64,000 bases of DNA, taken from contig VZQC01005691.1 in the NCBI GenBank assembly GCA_009823505.1, forward strand, positions 1,221,013 to 1,285,012. Reading direction: 5' to 3'. A program made the position numbers and the translations under genes. This document shows positions 34,739 to 45,803 of this stretch, one piece after another. The notes under the pieces were generated by a model. That model was not told the DNA's origin and made no database searches. It was given only the letters and a program-made list of their open reading frames with translations. Source of the stretch: Rhizomys pruinosus. Lineage: Eukaryota > Chordata > Mammalia > Rodentia > Spalacidae. The first letter of the stretch is position 1; each line of letters opens with the position of its first letter.

Positions 34739-35155
34739 TCTATTTTTTTATTTCACGTGTATGAGTCTATTATTGTCTGCATGTATATAAGTGCACCTGT
34801 GTCCGATAGAGGGAATAATTTCTAATTTGATTGGCAACTTAGGTGATTATGGTAATTATCTTATATTCTGTAAACATCCATAAACATTATTAATTTAGGA
34901 CTAATTGGAAATTATGCAGATTATTTACATGTGTCAAAATATGACACATTGTTCATTAAAAAGTCCCTAATTACACAATGGTATTTCAAGGATGCTTACT
35001 GACTTGTGAAAATAAGCCAATGAATTATGAAAACAAAAATAAGTGCACCTGTGTCAAGCCTGAGGAAGTCACAAGAGGGAATTGGATCCCCTGGAACTGG
35101 AGTTATGGACAGTTGATGGCCACCATGTGGATCCTGCAAAAGCAGCCAGTACATT
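34739..35155 (-). mobile_element. B2 SINE, antisense, split by an insertion
   Basis: The left piece at 34739-34803 ('tttcacgtgtatgagtctat', 'tgtctgcatgtatataagtg') and the right piece at 35039-35155 ('agagggaattggatcccctg', 'gaactggagttatggacagt', 'ggccaccatgtggatcctgc') form one reversed B2. The missing 5' end was probably lost when the B1 at 35156 inserted. Confidence 0.75.
34804..35038. mobile_element. 235-bp insertion with 17-bp direct repeats, origin unknown
   Basis: 'ataagtgcacctgtgtc' is present at 34787-34803 and again at 35039-35055, flanking this AT-rich stretch inside a B2. The insert ends 'gaattatgaaaacaaaa' on the plus strand, an A-rich end compatible with LINE-1-assisted insertion of an RNA. 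It has no SINE-like B box and I recognise no source gene. Confidence 0.7.
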
Positions 35156-35325
35156 TATATATTTATTTGTTTGTTTATTGATCTTTTTGAGAGAGGGTCT
35201 CCCTGTAGCCCCAGCCGTCCTGGAAGTCACTAGGTATACAGGATGGCCTTGAATTTACAGAGATCCACCTGCCTCTGCCTCCCAAGTACTGGAATTAAAG
35301 GCCTGCACCAGCACGCCCCACCAGT
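35156..35325 (-). mobile_element. B1 SINE, antisense
   Basis: T-rich start, 'gagagagggtctccctgtag', 'tcactaggtatacaggatgg', 'agatccacctgcctctgcct' and 'ggaattaaaggcctgcacca' are a reversed B1. It abuts the truncated B2. Confidence 0.88.
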
Positions 35326-35744
35326 GTTTTTAATCCCTGAACTATCTCTCTTGTCCAGAGAGGCTGTATTTGTAAAAGAGATGAGAGCCCTTAAGCAGAG
35401 GCCTCCTGATCTGCACCTGAACAACGAGTACCCTCAGGGCAAGACACTACCCATCTAAGCTTCCAATTTATAGAAGAGAACCCAAGGGGTTTTCCTGCTC
35501 CTAGAAGAATGCAACATTTGTTGTTGAAGGGGGACAGGGTCCTTCCCAAGCTGCCAAATGAACTTCCCAGGGTTGTTCTCATGGTGCTGGATTTAGAGAC
35601 ATTAAAAATGCAAAATTTAGAGGGTCATCACTTTTTTCTCTGTGGTTTCAGAGAGAGGCTGAAGCCATGGTGTGGGTAGCAAAGGAGTCCCTATGTAAAG
35701 AATGCCCTGACAGGCCAAGAGGCCCTGAGAGGTCATCAGATAAA

Positions 35745-36198
35745 GGTGTGAATGTGATGGTGTGCATAGCTTACAGAACCCTGGCCCAGAAAAACAAGTC
35801 CAGGAATAGCCAGCTGGTTATCTTGACCTTTGCATCCCCTGTCCACAGATGTCTGGAGACTGCCTGTTCACTACCTATCCTAACTTTTGTAGATGTTTTA
35901 CAATTGACTACCACCTGTCCACTGCTTGTCTCAGCTTTTGTAATAATGCAGCAGGCATGAACTGAAGTTTCAGTTTTTCCACTGTCTGACTGGAGTTTCT
36001 CGGAAACTCCACCAGGACATGTTTTTTGCAAAGCCCACTATGATATGGTATTTTCCTTCATAAGCATAACCTCCCCCAATCAGGGCTGCATCCTCCAAAT
36101 TCCGATCCTAAGTACAGTCGATGGCCAGCTTAAATAAAGCTAATTTGGCTGACTGGAGTCCAAAGTCTGTGTGGTCTTTCTCCCATTGGTTTCAACAC
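35745..36198 (+). mobile_element. Probable solo ERV LTR
   Basis: The right end reads 'gcttaaataaagctaatttg', 'tctgtgtggtctttctccca' and 'ttggtttcaaca', a U5-like layout with an AATAAA signal. The MaLR internal region seems to resume directly after it. The left edge is uncertain and I could not fix a target duplication, so the boundaries are estimates. Confidence 0.5.
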
Positions 36199-36717
36199 TG
36201 TAACATGAAGATAAAGACTGGGTTATAGTGAAGGCTGGGTTGTAGTGGAGACCCCACGATGTTGGAGATGCCAGGGCCAGAGACATTGGAGATTCCAGGG
36301 CCAAAGAAATCTGCCAAAGAGAAGAACATACAGAGAATGGAACTAGCCCAAAAGAAGGATGCATGTTGCAGGCATCAACAGAAGAATGATCTGGCTTTTG
36401 AAACTAAAGTCCCAGACATCATACATGAAACTACAAGAGGTGATGTTTGCCCTGCTGGATTCTGATCTTGCTTTGGCCCCCTCACTATGCCTCTATTCCT
36501 CCCTTTTGGAGTGAGAATGTGTATTCTTTGCCATTGTATAGTGAAAATATGTAATTTGCTTCTTTTATTTTACAGAGAGTTACAATTAAGAAATTGTATT
36601 GAGTCTCAGAAGAGACTTTGGACCTTTAAATCATGTTGAGATTGTTAAAGATGATGGAACTAAATGCATTTTACATTATGATATGGATATAAGCCTGTGG
36701 GGGGGCAGGGAGTGGAA

Positions 36718-37037
36718 TGTGGTGGTTTAAAAGAGAAGTGCCCCCATAGTCTCAGTATTGGAACACTTAGTCAGTTTGGGGAAGGTCAGTGTGGCCTAGA
36801 TGGAAGAAGCATGTCACTGGGGGCAGGCTTTGAGAGTTCATCACTCCCAACTTACTCTCTGCTTTCTATGTGTGCTTGCAGATGTGAGCACTCTGCTTTC
36901 TGCTCCAGCTGCATCCTGCCATGCCTCCCCCACATGAGGGCCTCTTATCCCTCAGGACCTATAATCCCAAATAAACTCTTTCTTCTATAAGCTTCCTTGA
37001 TCCTTGTGTTTTATCACAGCAATGGAAAAGTAATATA
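36718..37037 (+). repeat. 3' LTR of the MaLR element
   Basis: Starts TGTGGTGGTTTAAAAG just after the purine tract and ends '...gaaaagtaatata'. Shares most of its length with the 5' LTR but has diverged considerably, which indicates an old insertion. Confidence 0.82.
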
Positions 37038-37042
37038 GAGGA

Positions 37043-37745
37043 TATCCAGCTTTACAACCTCAAGTCCAGCCAAAGCAGAAAGGTAAAAATAAACATGATA
37101 TACTTGTAAACAGTAAGAATAATGACTATCCCCTTAATATGTGCTTAATATGTGCTGTGTGTACCCCAAGCCCCCCCCCATTGCAGGTTTTTGCAGATTG
37201 TCACTGCCTGTCTGCTTTGCATAACTTTCTTTCATCTACCTCTTTCCACCTCCCTCCTCCTAATGGCTGACAAGCTCTCAATGTGTCCAATAAAATCTTC
37301 CCCAAGTTTCCTTCTCCATCTGTTTTTAAATTATTTTATCTATAACACCAGAAACCTGCATAAAGGGTTCCTATGCCTCACTGTGACAATATTAAAGCAG
37401 TACTCATTCTCATGATAGGAACTCATATAAATCATGATCATAATTTTATAACATTAAAAATTAACACTCTAATGATTACAAATCATAATGGCTAATCAAC
37501 AAACAAAACAGTTATAAATGTTTATGATTGCAATGTTTACATTACTGAAATCACAATACTCATGTAATACAACAGTAGATAATCCCTACATTGCAAATCA
37601 TGGTCTGTAACATCAAGAGGCAAGGGGGGAAAAAAAGCAACAGTGACTAGGAAAAGCACATACCTAGATTTTATTCATTTAATGGTAAAATCTTTCAACT
37701 TTTTTGTGTATAGCTGAGTATATGTGTACATGTTCACATGTACAT
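37043..37745. other. AT-rich DNA, no recognised element
   Basis: No gene or named repeat seen. 37430-37620 is very AT-rich, with recurring 'aatcatgatcataattt'-like words. Confidence 0.35.
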
Positions 37746-37746
37746 G

Positions 37747-38015
37747 TGTGTAGTGTGTGTGTGTGTGTGCACATGCATGTAGGCCAGGGGTCAATGTCAG
37801 GCCTCCTCCTCAGTTACTCTTCACCTTTTATTTGAGATAGGAACTTACTGACTTGCTCGACAGCAAGCCACATGGATCGTTTTGGTCTCCAGCTTTCCAG
37901 TGCTGGGATTACAGGTACATACTACCACACCTGACTTTTGTACATAGGTTCTGGGGGCTCAAACTCAGGTCTTCATGCATGTGCAGCAAGCACTTATCAA
38001 CCCAGCCATCTCCTC
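37747..38015 (-). mobile_element. B4/RSINE-type SINE, antisense, with TG run
   Basis: TG run at 37747-37768, then 'ccagtgctgggattacaggt', 'tctgggggctcaaactcagg' and 'caagcacttatcaacccagc' in the reverse order of a tRNA/B1 composite SINE. Which subfamily it is stays uncertain. Confidence 0.6.
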
Positions 38016-38018
38016 GTC

Positions 38019-38360
38019 TGTATTAGTCACATTTCTGTTGCTGTGATAAACCACCATGAGCAAGGGAACTTATAAAAGGAAGAGTTTATTAGAGCTTACG
38101 ATTGATGGTTCCAGAGAATCAGAGACCATTTTGATTCCCTGGAAGGGAAGCAAGCCGAGGGTCACATCTCAGAATAAGCACCATCAAGAGACAGAGACTG
38201 GAGACCACAAGGCTTGTTAAATGAACTAAGCCTGCCCCCAATGACATACTTCCTCCAGCACAGCCACACCTTCTAAGACCTTCCAGAACAGTGCCACCAA
38301 CTGGGGACAAAATATCTGAATACTTAAGCCTCTGGGGAACATTTCATTCAAACCACCACA
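38019..38360 (-). mobile_element. Solo MaLR LTR, antisense
   Basis: On the minus strand it runs TGTGGTGGTTTGAATGAAAT to TAGTCACA-type ends, with 'catacttcctccagcacagc' as the reverse of the shared 'aggaag' motif. No second LTR lies nearby, so it is solo. Confidence 0.8.
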
Positions 38361-38630
38361 CCATCTTTTGACCCTATCTTTTGGGATATCTACTGAGTTT
38401 GTACTTTCCCACCAACTTTCCACCTCCATCCATGAAGTCTTGGTACTTACAGTCTTTGGGAGGAGTTTCCACAAACACAGGACTTTAATCACAAATTCCC
38501 ATGACAGTTTCAGGGAAAACCCAACTGTTGATCACTCTTCTATAGTCAATGTCAGCGGCTGGAGATGTGGGAGACAGTGCTCCAAGCTCGGCTTGTAGCA
38601 GCCTGGGAGGTCATTTTAGAGATTTCTACT
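38361..38630. other. No recognised element
   Basis: Short stretch without visible gene or repeat. Confidence 0.3.
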
Positions 38631-39345
38631 CAGATGAAACTGGCATTCTTGACTTCACCTCAGAAAAGAATTTCAGGACAAATGAGTAAACAGCAAAATT
38701 GTAGTTTGTTGTAAATGGTTTTAATATAGATTGAACCTTGGCATTAAGAAAATGGGAGCAATGTCTAAGCAAACGACAGTGCATACCCAAGACAGGAGTG
38801 TCAGCTTCTCAAGGAGAGACACAATTAATTACCTTAAAATGGCCGTATGTTAGATCTTGATGGCTTTGAAGTTATATCGTTTAGTTTAAATGGTTTCTAA
38901 GAAACACTTTAAAAGTAGATAGGGTGGTTTCTGAGGAGCCTTAGTGTGGGAAAATTCAGTTAAGTTAGGTATGAATGGGATAGCTTTCCAACTAGTACCC
39001 CATAGTGAGTAAGTGGGAGTCCTGGGACCTCCCTGGCCACACCCACGGAGTGGGATGTGGTGACTCAAAGGTCTGGGATTTGGCCCTGGGGAATGAAGTC
39101 ACACTGCCTATAAAACCCAGCCATTTTTTAATAAACTTTCTGTCTGTGTATTTGGATACCTTACCATGTATCCCTGTGCTGTGTTTTTCGTGGGCGTTTT
39201 CTACCTGGCTCACTGGGAGAATAAATGGGACAACCCACTCCTTGGGCAAGATTGCAGGCTGATAAGATGGGACCACAGGTCATAAGGATCAAAGAAATCC
39301 ATAATAGGCTGGGTAACAAGGGAATTAAACATATTTTACTTTAAA
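38631..39345 (+). mobile_element. Possible ERV LTR
   Basis: A TATA-like 'cctataaaaccc' at about 39107 is followed by 'aataaactttctgtctgtgt' at about 39128, a spacing seen in LTR promoters with their poly(A) signal. I see no second copy and no clear TG...CA ends. Confidence 0.3.
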
Positions 39346-39374
39346 CAAAGTTCATAATCTTGTTTGTAAGATTC

Positions 39375-39441
39375 TCAAATTGCACAGGCAATAAGAGTCT
39401 CAAATTGCTACAGGCAATAAGATTCTCAAATTGCTGGCGAA
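39375..39441. repeat. Short tandem repeat of about 25 bp
   Basis: 'attctcaaattgc' followed by 'acaggcaataag' is repeated three times in slightly changed form. Confidence 0.75.
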
Positions 39442-39543
39442 AAGAGTAAGGTTAACTCAAAGGTCACATATGCTTTGCCTTAACCATGGGCCTGCTACTT
39501 TAACATTCTTGCTAGAAATGCTTCTGTAAAAAGTCTATGGGCG

Positions 39544-39904
39544 TGTGGCAGTTTGAATGAAAATGTCCCCCATAGGCTTCAAGTATTCAGACACTTTGCC
39601 CCCAGTTGGTGGTGCTGTTTTGGGAGATCTTAGAAAGTGTGGCCATGCTGGAGGAAGTACGTCACCAGGGGCGGGCTTAGATAGTTTAACAAGCCTTGCT
39701 AGTCTCTAGTGGCTCTCTCTTGGCTTCCTGTGCTCACTGGAAGATGGGAGCCTCAGCTTTCTGCTCCAGCCCCAGCCACGATGCCTCCCCACCACAATTG
39801 ACTCTAATTCTTGGGAACCGTCAATAAGTTCAAATAAACCCTTCCTTTTATAAGTTCCCTTGGTCATGGTGGTTTTATCACAGCAACAGAAAAGTGACTG
39901 ATAC
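39544..39904 (+). mobile_element. Solo MaLR LTR
   Basis: TGTGGCAGTTTGAATG start, 'gaggaagtacgtcaccaggg' middle, 'caaataaacccttcctttta' signal and 'agtgactgataca' end. Same family as 33919, 36718 and 45804. Confidence 0.85.
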
Positions 39905-39996
39905 AGGGCATCATGGCAAATTTTGTTAGTTGTGCTGAATTTCACAGCTCCACCAGATAAGACTTCTGAGTCTAGTGAAGAGCTCCTTTCCCTTTT

Positions 39997-40221
39997 TTTT
40001 TTTGTTTGTTTGTTTTTTTGTTTTTTTTTGTTTTTGTTTTTGTTTTTGTTTGTTTTGTTGTTGTTGTTGTTGTTGTTCTTTTTGAGACAGGGTCTCCCTT
40101 TAGTCCCAGCTGGCCTGGAGCTCACTCTGCAGACCAAGCTGGCCTTGAACTCACAGAGATCTGCCTGCCTCTGCCTCCTGACTGCTAGGATTAAAGGCGT
40201 GCGCCACCACACCCAGCAAGG
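39997..40221 (-). mobile_element. B1 SINE, antisense, with long T/G tract
   Basis: A T-rich tract with (GTTTTT)n and (GTT)n parts (39990-40078) precedes 'gagacagggtctccctttag' through 'gcgtgcgccaccacacccag'. The target duplication 'gctcctttccctttt' lies at 39982-39996 and 40222-40236. Frames of 140 and 168 codons here are chance frames through the B1. Confidence 0.92.
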
Positions 40222-40236
40222 GCTCCTTTCCCTTTT

Positions 40237-40960
40237 AATGCTTCCTGAATTTACCCTGTCTTTCCTTTTCTATTTCAACACACTTTCATTATTTCAGTGT
40301 CCTCCTTTTCCCAGTTTCCCCATGTCATTCTCACCTTATTGCTGAACTCAGATTTCCTTAGTCTCTCAATTCCAGGTCCCCCGTCTTGGGTCCCTGCACC
40401 CCCCCCCCTTTCTCCTTTATTCTGTTCTTCAACCTCCTCCCTTCCTTTTCTTCCATCAGCCCTTGCTGCTTATTTCAGTATTGCTATCCCTCTTTGCGGG
40501 TATTTCTTAGCCTTGCTATGATATAATTTACCTTCATAATTCCTGTTATTCCTTCTTTGTTTCCTGTCTGAAGATGGACTTGTCTAGTGTGGGGCTGTAC
40601 CATTTATAAACGCATTTCAATAGAAACCCTTACGAAAATGTCTTACCGCTCTAAATTTTTCCTCTTTCACAAACTACATTTTTACAAAAAGCCATAGTAT
40701 TGTTCTAAATAGTAAGCCCCTCTAAAAGTCTGCAAAACTTTGCAGATGATGGATTCATATTGTAGACTTTCCATTATCTTCCTCTCCCTTCTCTTTGTCA
40801 CAGTGGTACAATCCAGTAGCAGGTGCACAGCTGCAAGAATCCCGTGCATGTATAGACACACACAGGACTTTCACTATGGCGCCTCCCTGATGGAAACAGC
40901 ACCTGGGAGTTTCCACGTTGCATCCTGAACAAAACTGCCTGGTGAGGAACCATGTAAGCT
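40237..40960. other. Pyrimidine-rich, then unassigned DNA
   Basis: 40237-40470 is rich in C and T on the plus strand, with a run of nine C at about 40400. The rest shows no gene or repeat that I know. Confidence 0.4.
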
Positions 40961-40969
40961 CTGCAGTCT

Positions 40970-41290
40970 CAGGTTGCTCATGCCCTGGAAAAGGGAAGGT
41001 TCTTGGCTGTGATTAGGGTTGCCAGTTCTTATTAAATCGCCCTAGGGATACGGGGACCTGATAATCAAACTGAGTGACTTTAGGATGATTGACCAATCGA
41101 GTCATTAGGATGATTGACCACTTGAGTCATTAGGCAGTTTAGGATTGGTTTCAGAGCAAGAGACCAACCGTGAGGGCTGCCTTTTACATAGAATAAACAG
41201 ATTTTCGCGGAATCACACCATCTGACCTGGTCCCCAGGCTGTTACTGCACCAGTACGTGTTTGGTCATGGGGCCATCAGCCCTAGGAAGT
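40970..41290 (+). mobile_element. Possible ERV LTR
   Basis: Contains a short repeated 'aggatgattgaccaatcgag' / 'aggatgattgaccacttgag' pair, 'aggattggtttcagagcaag' and an 'acatagaataaacagatttt' signal near the right end. No partner LTR is seen, so this is tentative. Confidence 0.3.
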
Positions 41291-41469
41291 GGAGTAATTT
41301 AGGGCCTGTGTATTTTAATATTCTCTAGAAGGGAGAAAGACTAGATTGAAGCAAAAGATGTGCTAGCTAAAGCAGCGGCAGTGAGGAAGGAGGAGGAACT
41401 GGGTGTATTTGTGGCACTAAGTAATATTGATGTTCAACATCATACATAATTTCAGATTAGTTTGTTTCT

Positions 41470-42204
41470 TTTTTTTATTGATGCTTTGTGTATTTCATAC
41501 ATCATTTTCCAATTCAGTTCAGGCATATATCCCCTTCCCTTCCCCCCACCCCACCCCTTCCCATCCCAGACCATGCATTCTGCCGTAAGTTTTCTGCATC
41601 TTTCTCTGCTTTTTGTTTTGTTTTGTTTTCATTTTTTTAACAATAAGTGATAATTTGTGAGTACAAGCATCCTTCATGTAAAACCAATTTGCAAGCAGTG
41701 GTGCCCAAACCCACACAGCTCATGGATCCCACCATCCAGCAGGGGGGGCTTGTATGTTCAATCAAGTTGATCAAATGAGTGTCCAGTCTATACTGTTGTA
41801 GTTTCACTATTAACCCCAATCACAGCCCTTACATTCTACCACGCCCCCTCTTCCGCAGATAATAATTAAGGAAATGCAAATTAAAACCACCTTAAGATAC
41901 CACCTTACTCCAGTAAGACTGGCTAGGATCAAGAAAACAAATGATGCCAAGTGCTGGAAAGGGTGTGGGGAAAGGGGAACACTCATCCATTGCTGGTGGG
42001 AATGTAAACTTGTGCATCCACTATGGAAAACAGTGTGGAGAACCCTTGGAAGACTCAAAATGAGCCTGCCATTTGACCCAGTCATACCACTCCTGGGTAT
42101 ATACCCACAAGACTCATCTTACTGCAGAGATACATGCACAACTATATTTATTGCCACTCTGTTCACAATAGCAAAAAACTGGAATCAACCCAAATGCCCC
42201 TCAA
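41470..42204 (-). mobile_element. LINE-1 insertion with 5' inversion
   Basis: A T-run at 41469-41476 opens an antisense LINE-1 3' part (to about 41845). Directly after it the sequence switches to sense LINE-1 ORF2 C-terminus (41860-42204: 'ggaaatgcaaattaaaacca', 'catccattgctggtgggaat', 'atttgacccagtcataccac', 'gcaaaaaactggaatcaacc'). A 17-bp target duplication 'cagattagtttgtttct' frames the whole unit (41453-41469 and 42205-42221). This is a single minus-strand insertion whose 5' part was inverted, as twin priming produces. The 112-codon frame at 41874-42212 is ORF2 remnant. Confidence 0.88.
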
Positions 42205-42221
42205 CAGATTAGTTTGTTTCT

Positions 42222-42689
42222 ATCTTAATGTATCCTGTCACACAGACTTAGTTGCTGTTAAAGGGGCACGTTGGGAATGCTAGGCCAATTCTTTGATATT
42301 AGAGAATTTATTTTCTCTATCACTTTGAAAGGGGTGACTCAGTTCTCTTTTTTCTTGATTGTTGAAATATTTTTACATTCATCCTATTTAACAAATATTT
42401 ATTGAGTATACTATTTACTTAATGCAATCCTGGATGTCCAGACAGAAGCATGATGTATATGTTTCCTACCAGGATTATTTTGACACAACCTGAAATATAT
42501 ATATAAAATAGTCTTCCATTATAAGATCTTCAAATTCCTCTGAGCGGGATCAGCGAAGCCCCTCCCTACAGTGTGCTACAGTCCCATTTTACAGACAATA
42601 ATTTAATCAGATAATAACAAAACAATTTTAATGACAAGAAAATATGCTTAATGGCTGTAAAACAAAAGAATGTGTCTTATGAAGTTTGT
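42222..42689. other. No recognised element
   Basis: No gene or repeat recognised. Confidence 0.35.
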
Positions 42690-43075
42690 ACTTCTGTAAA
42701 AGAATACCAAAGATAGAACACCTTACGTGAGTTCTGTAGACCCACAGTTCTGGAGGCTGGAAGTTCATGGTCAAGCTGCCAGCAGCTCTAGTGTCCGATT
42801 AAGTCATTTGGTTTATGGAAGCTCGTGGTCAAACTGCCGGCAGCTCTAGTGTCTGATTAAGTCATTTGGTTTATGGCTGTCTTCTCAATGTATTGTAATA
42901 TTGCCAAGAAACATCATCACTCTTATGTCTCTTAAGGGCATAATCCCATTTGCAGTGGCCCTAACCCTATGACCTAATTATTTCCCAAACATATCATCTC
43001 TTAATACCATCACATTGAAGGTGAGATTTAACAATTTGAATTGTGGTAGGAAAAGCATTCACTCCATTATAGGAA
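42690..43075 (-). mobile_element. Old MLT1/MST-like LTR, antisense
   Basis: 'gacccacagttctggaggct', 'ggctgtcttctcaatgtatt', 'cctaaccctatgacctaatt' and 'cttaataccatcacattgaa' are the reverse of the common mammalian MaLR LTR. An internal tandem duplication lies at about 42757-42877. Confidence 0.75.
42757..42877. repeat. Tandem duplication of about 58 bp
   Basis: Two head-to-tail copies, each containing 'gcagctctagtgtc' and 'attaagtcatttggtttatg', lie inside the LTR. Confidence 0.88.
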
Positions 43076-44632
43076 TAAATAGATAAAATCTGGACTAATG
43101 ACTTTTAGTTAACCTTGACAGTCAGTGAACCATGTGCTCTTATTCAGCAGGACTGAACCAAATCTATCCAGTTTACTGGACAAGGTCTTGATATTATTTA
43201 TCTATCCATATCTCCAAATAATTTCAACATTTTTACAGACTGCAGAAAAATAATAAATAAATTTACTGGGTTTTTAGGACATGCTTCCTTTTACTTCTTG
43301 CATGTAGCATTTCATTAATTCCTGTACGAATATTTTCTTCCATAAATATATATCCAATTCCTAATGACTAATTTTTTTTCAGATGGGGACAATAAATCAG
43401 GCAAAGGAACCATTACATAGTGCTGGAACATGACACTCTCTATAACCCCTGGAGCTAATGCCACCCAGCAGCCAGAACTTTGTCATTTCTACTTTCAAAT
43501 AATTCCCAAGTTAACTTTTCAGTTTACTAACCTACTCACAGTGCAGCATAGTTCAAGCATCTTCATCCTGCTGTTGTTTTGAGCCACTTGGCTCATTCCT
43601 GTGTCTTGTTGTTGTCATTGTTCTTATCAATATTTACCTCTATTTAAAACCTTCAAGGACAAACTAATCCTGTTTTCATTTCAAAGCATTTGGTCCCATA
43701 CAGAGTTACCTGGCCTGTATAGGAGGAAATCATACTAACTGTCTAGTTGTCATTTCAGTGGTCACAGGTACAAACTCAGACATCATCATCCTGAGAGGAG
43801 TCAAACCAGGTGTTCATCCTAAAGAACTTGGACAAGTGAAAGTAACTTCCGTAATTCCTTTGGTCAATTTAAATTGGCTCATATGTTTGTTAATACTTTC
43901 ATATTTTTACTTTTATGACTGCTCAAACACAAAAATCTGATCCAGCTGTTTAAATTACAAGTCAAAACAGAAGTTGTCCTACTTATAGATCTAAGACTAA
44001 CATTTCCTATATTACCCCATGTACAAGTCATAATTATACTAACGCACCTAAAAATTTAATACATAAACTGTAAAGGGGATATTAAGGCTTAACTGCTCAG
44101 AAAAAAATATATACTTTAGATCTTTTAAAAACAACTTATGCTTTAAAATGTTAAGATTGTTCCTCTCAATCCCCCCCCCCAACATCTTCTGGAAAAGCAT
44201 CTTAAAAATAAGTTTTATAAAAGTCCATGGTTTGATATAAACTAAGTTAAGGGCCAACTAATGGCTGGATCCAATTTCTCTTATTAATTAGAACCAAGGC
44301 CTCCTGGATCATTAAATGACTGGTAAAGACATTCCAGAAAAGGACAAGAGAGACCTTTTCCTTTGCATGAATAATTATCATGTTCTGTGTGCCTTCTTGT
44401 GGAATTACTATGCCAATTTTACAGTTATACCTGAATAAAAAGCCTGAATCTTAAAATTAGTTTGTAAGAGTAAGCCTGAACTCAGACTCCATTTGTTCCC
44501 TCCAGATCTATATCAGAACCATCTATGTCCTGGAACTGTGCTATGTCTGGAACTGTGTTCTTGAGTCAGGCCCCACTCATAATTCTTATTCAACCTCACT
44601 TCTACAGTTTCAATTGGGGAAATCGAAGCTAG
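43076..44632. other. Apparently unique non-coding DNA
   Basis: AT-rich; no gene, SINE or LTR recognised. A run of ten C occurs at about 44171. Confidence 0.35.
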
Positions 44633-44647
44633 AATCTACCCTTATCT

Positions 44648-44880
44648 TTTTTTTAATTTCTGTATGTGTATGAATGTACTGTCTGCATGTAGGTCTCTGC
44701 ACCCGTGTCGTGCAATGCCTCAGAGGTCAGAAGAGCATGTTGGATTCCCCTGGAACTGGAGTTCTCCTGGAATTGGAGTTTCAGACAGTTCTCAGCCATC
44801 ATGTGGGTGCTGGGGATCGAACCCGGGTCCTCTGTAAGAGCGATCGGCACTCTTAACCGCTAGGCCATCTCTCCAGCCCA
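44648..44880 (-). mobile_element. B2 SINE, antisense, with internal duplication
   Basis: Reversed B2 with 'cccctggaactggagttctc' then 'ctggaattggagtttcagac', so it has the 17-bp duplication subtype. Target duplication 'aatctacccttatct' at 44633-44647 and 44881-44895. The B box is intact (reverse of GGTTCGATCCC). Confidence 0.93.
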
Positions 44881-44895
44881 AATCTACCCTTATCT

Positions 44896-45803
44896 TAACA
44901 GGCCATCCTGCCTTTTTAACCTTGTTCTAGAAGATCTCATGCACCCAAGGTCAAGCTTCCTTCCAAGTCTTCACTGTGTTCAGTGAAGATGTACATGCTG
45001 TCTTTCAGGGCTTTGATATTTTAATATCAAGCATACCTACAATCACTAATTATCTTTCTGGGTGGAGTACCAAATTGAGGTTGCCAAGGTTCATTAAAAG
45101 TCATCAGTCCAGATCCTGTCCATTTTATAAAAGTCATTCCTACACCTTCTCCTCCAATGCACCCTGCCCATGCCACCTATTCCAGAGACCTCAGATGATA
45201 TCACACTGACCTATGCCACTCCTTCAACAGACTGTCCATGACAAGTCTACTACCTGTGACCACCCCAATGGACATGCTTCTTCATTTATTAGACAAAGAA
45301 ATGGGAACTGTAGGAATGACTTTTATAAAAGGGACAGAATTTGAACTAATAACTTTTAATTAACCTGAGAAAACTCACTTGTTTCCTGGGTATGCTAATT
45401 TGCTACTCCCTCCAAAACAATAATGAATACATATGGGTTTAGTTGAGAACTAACATACAAACCACTGAAAACCAGCACACCCATCTTCATCGGAAGCATG
45501 AAGACTGAGACCTCTATTAGGCTCAAAGAACCCCTTCCAAGTTCTCCAAGTTATTTTTAGAGTAGCCCCTTGAGACCCCATTCTCCAGCCCTGATTCTTC
45601 AGACATCTGCCTTATTGTGAGAGAAGCAGAAAATGATCGAGTTTCAGGTATACACTTATTTATTTGAATTTGATTTCCATTACAATTAAATGGGAAAATG
45701 TAAAAAGCTGAAAGTTAGAATTAGGAAAATACAGAAGAAAATATAAAAACTTTGAAAAAGCTGCTTTATAATATACGTTTGTGGATTAGTACCATAAAAT
45801 TAC
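44896..45803. other. Apparently unique non-coding DNA
   Basis: No gene or repeat recognised. Confidence 0.35.

Larger units (their letters stand above)
33919..37037 (+). mobile_element. Full-length MaLR retroelement with nested insertions
   Basis: 5' LTR at 33919-34292 (TGTGGTGGTTTGAAT to AACTAATACA), then TTGGTACCAGAGAGTGAG at the primer-site position, an internal region to 36717, a purine-rich tract at about 36698-36717, and a 3' LTR at 36718-37037. Flanks 'gaggg' (33914-33918) and 'gagga' (37038-37042) are a near-perfect 5-bp duplication, the size expected for this class. After removal of the nested SINEs and a probable LTR, the internal part is about 1.4 kb. No gag- or pol-like frame is left, as is normal for non-autonomous MaLRs. 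Confidence 0.85.

Noticed and set aside
39706..40345. Frames of 168 and 140 codons on opposite strands
   Set aside because: Both pass through a B1 and its T/G tract, giving poly-Asn/Lys and poly-Val/Phe.
41874..42212. 112-codon frame that looks protein-like
   Set aside because: It is the C-terminal part of LINE-1 ORF2 inside a truncated, inverted insertion.
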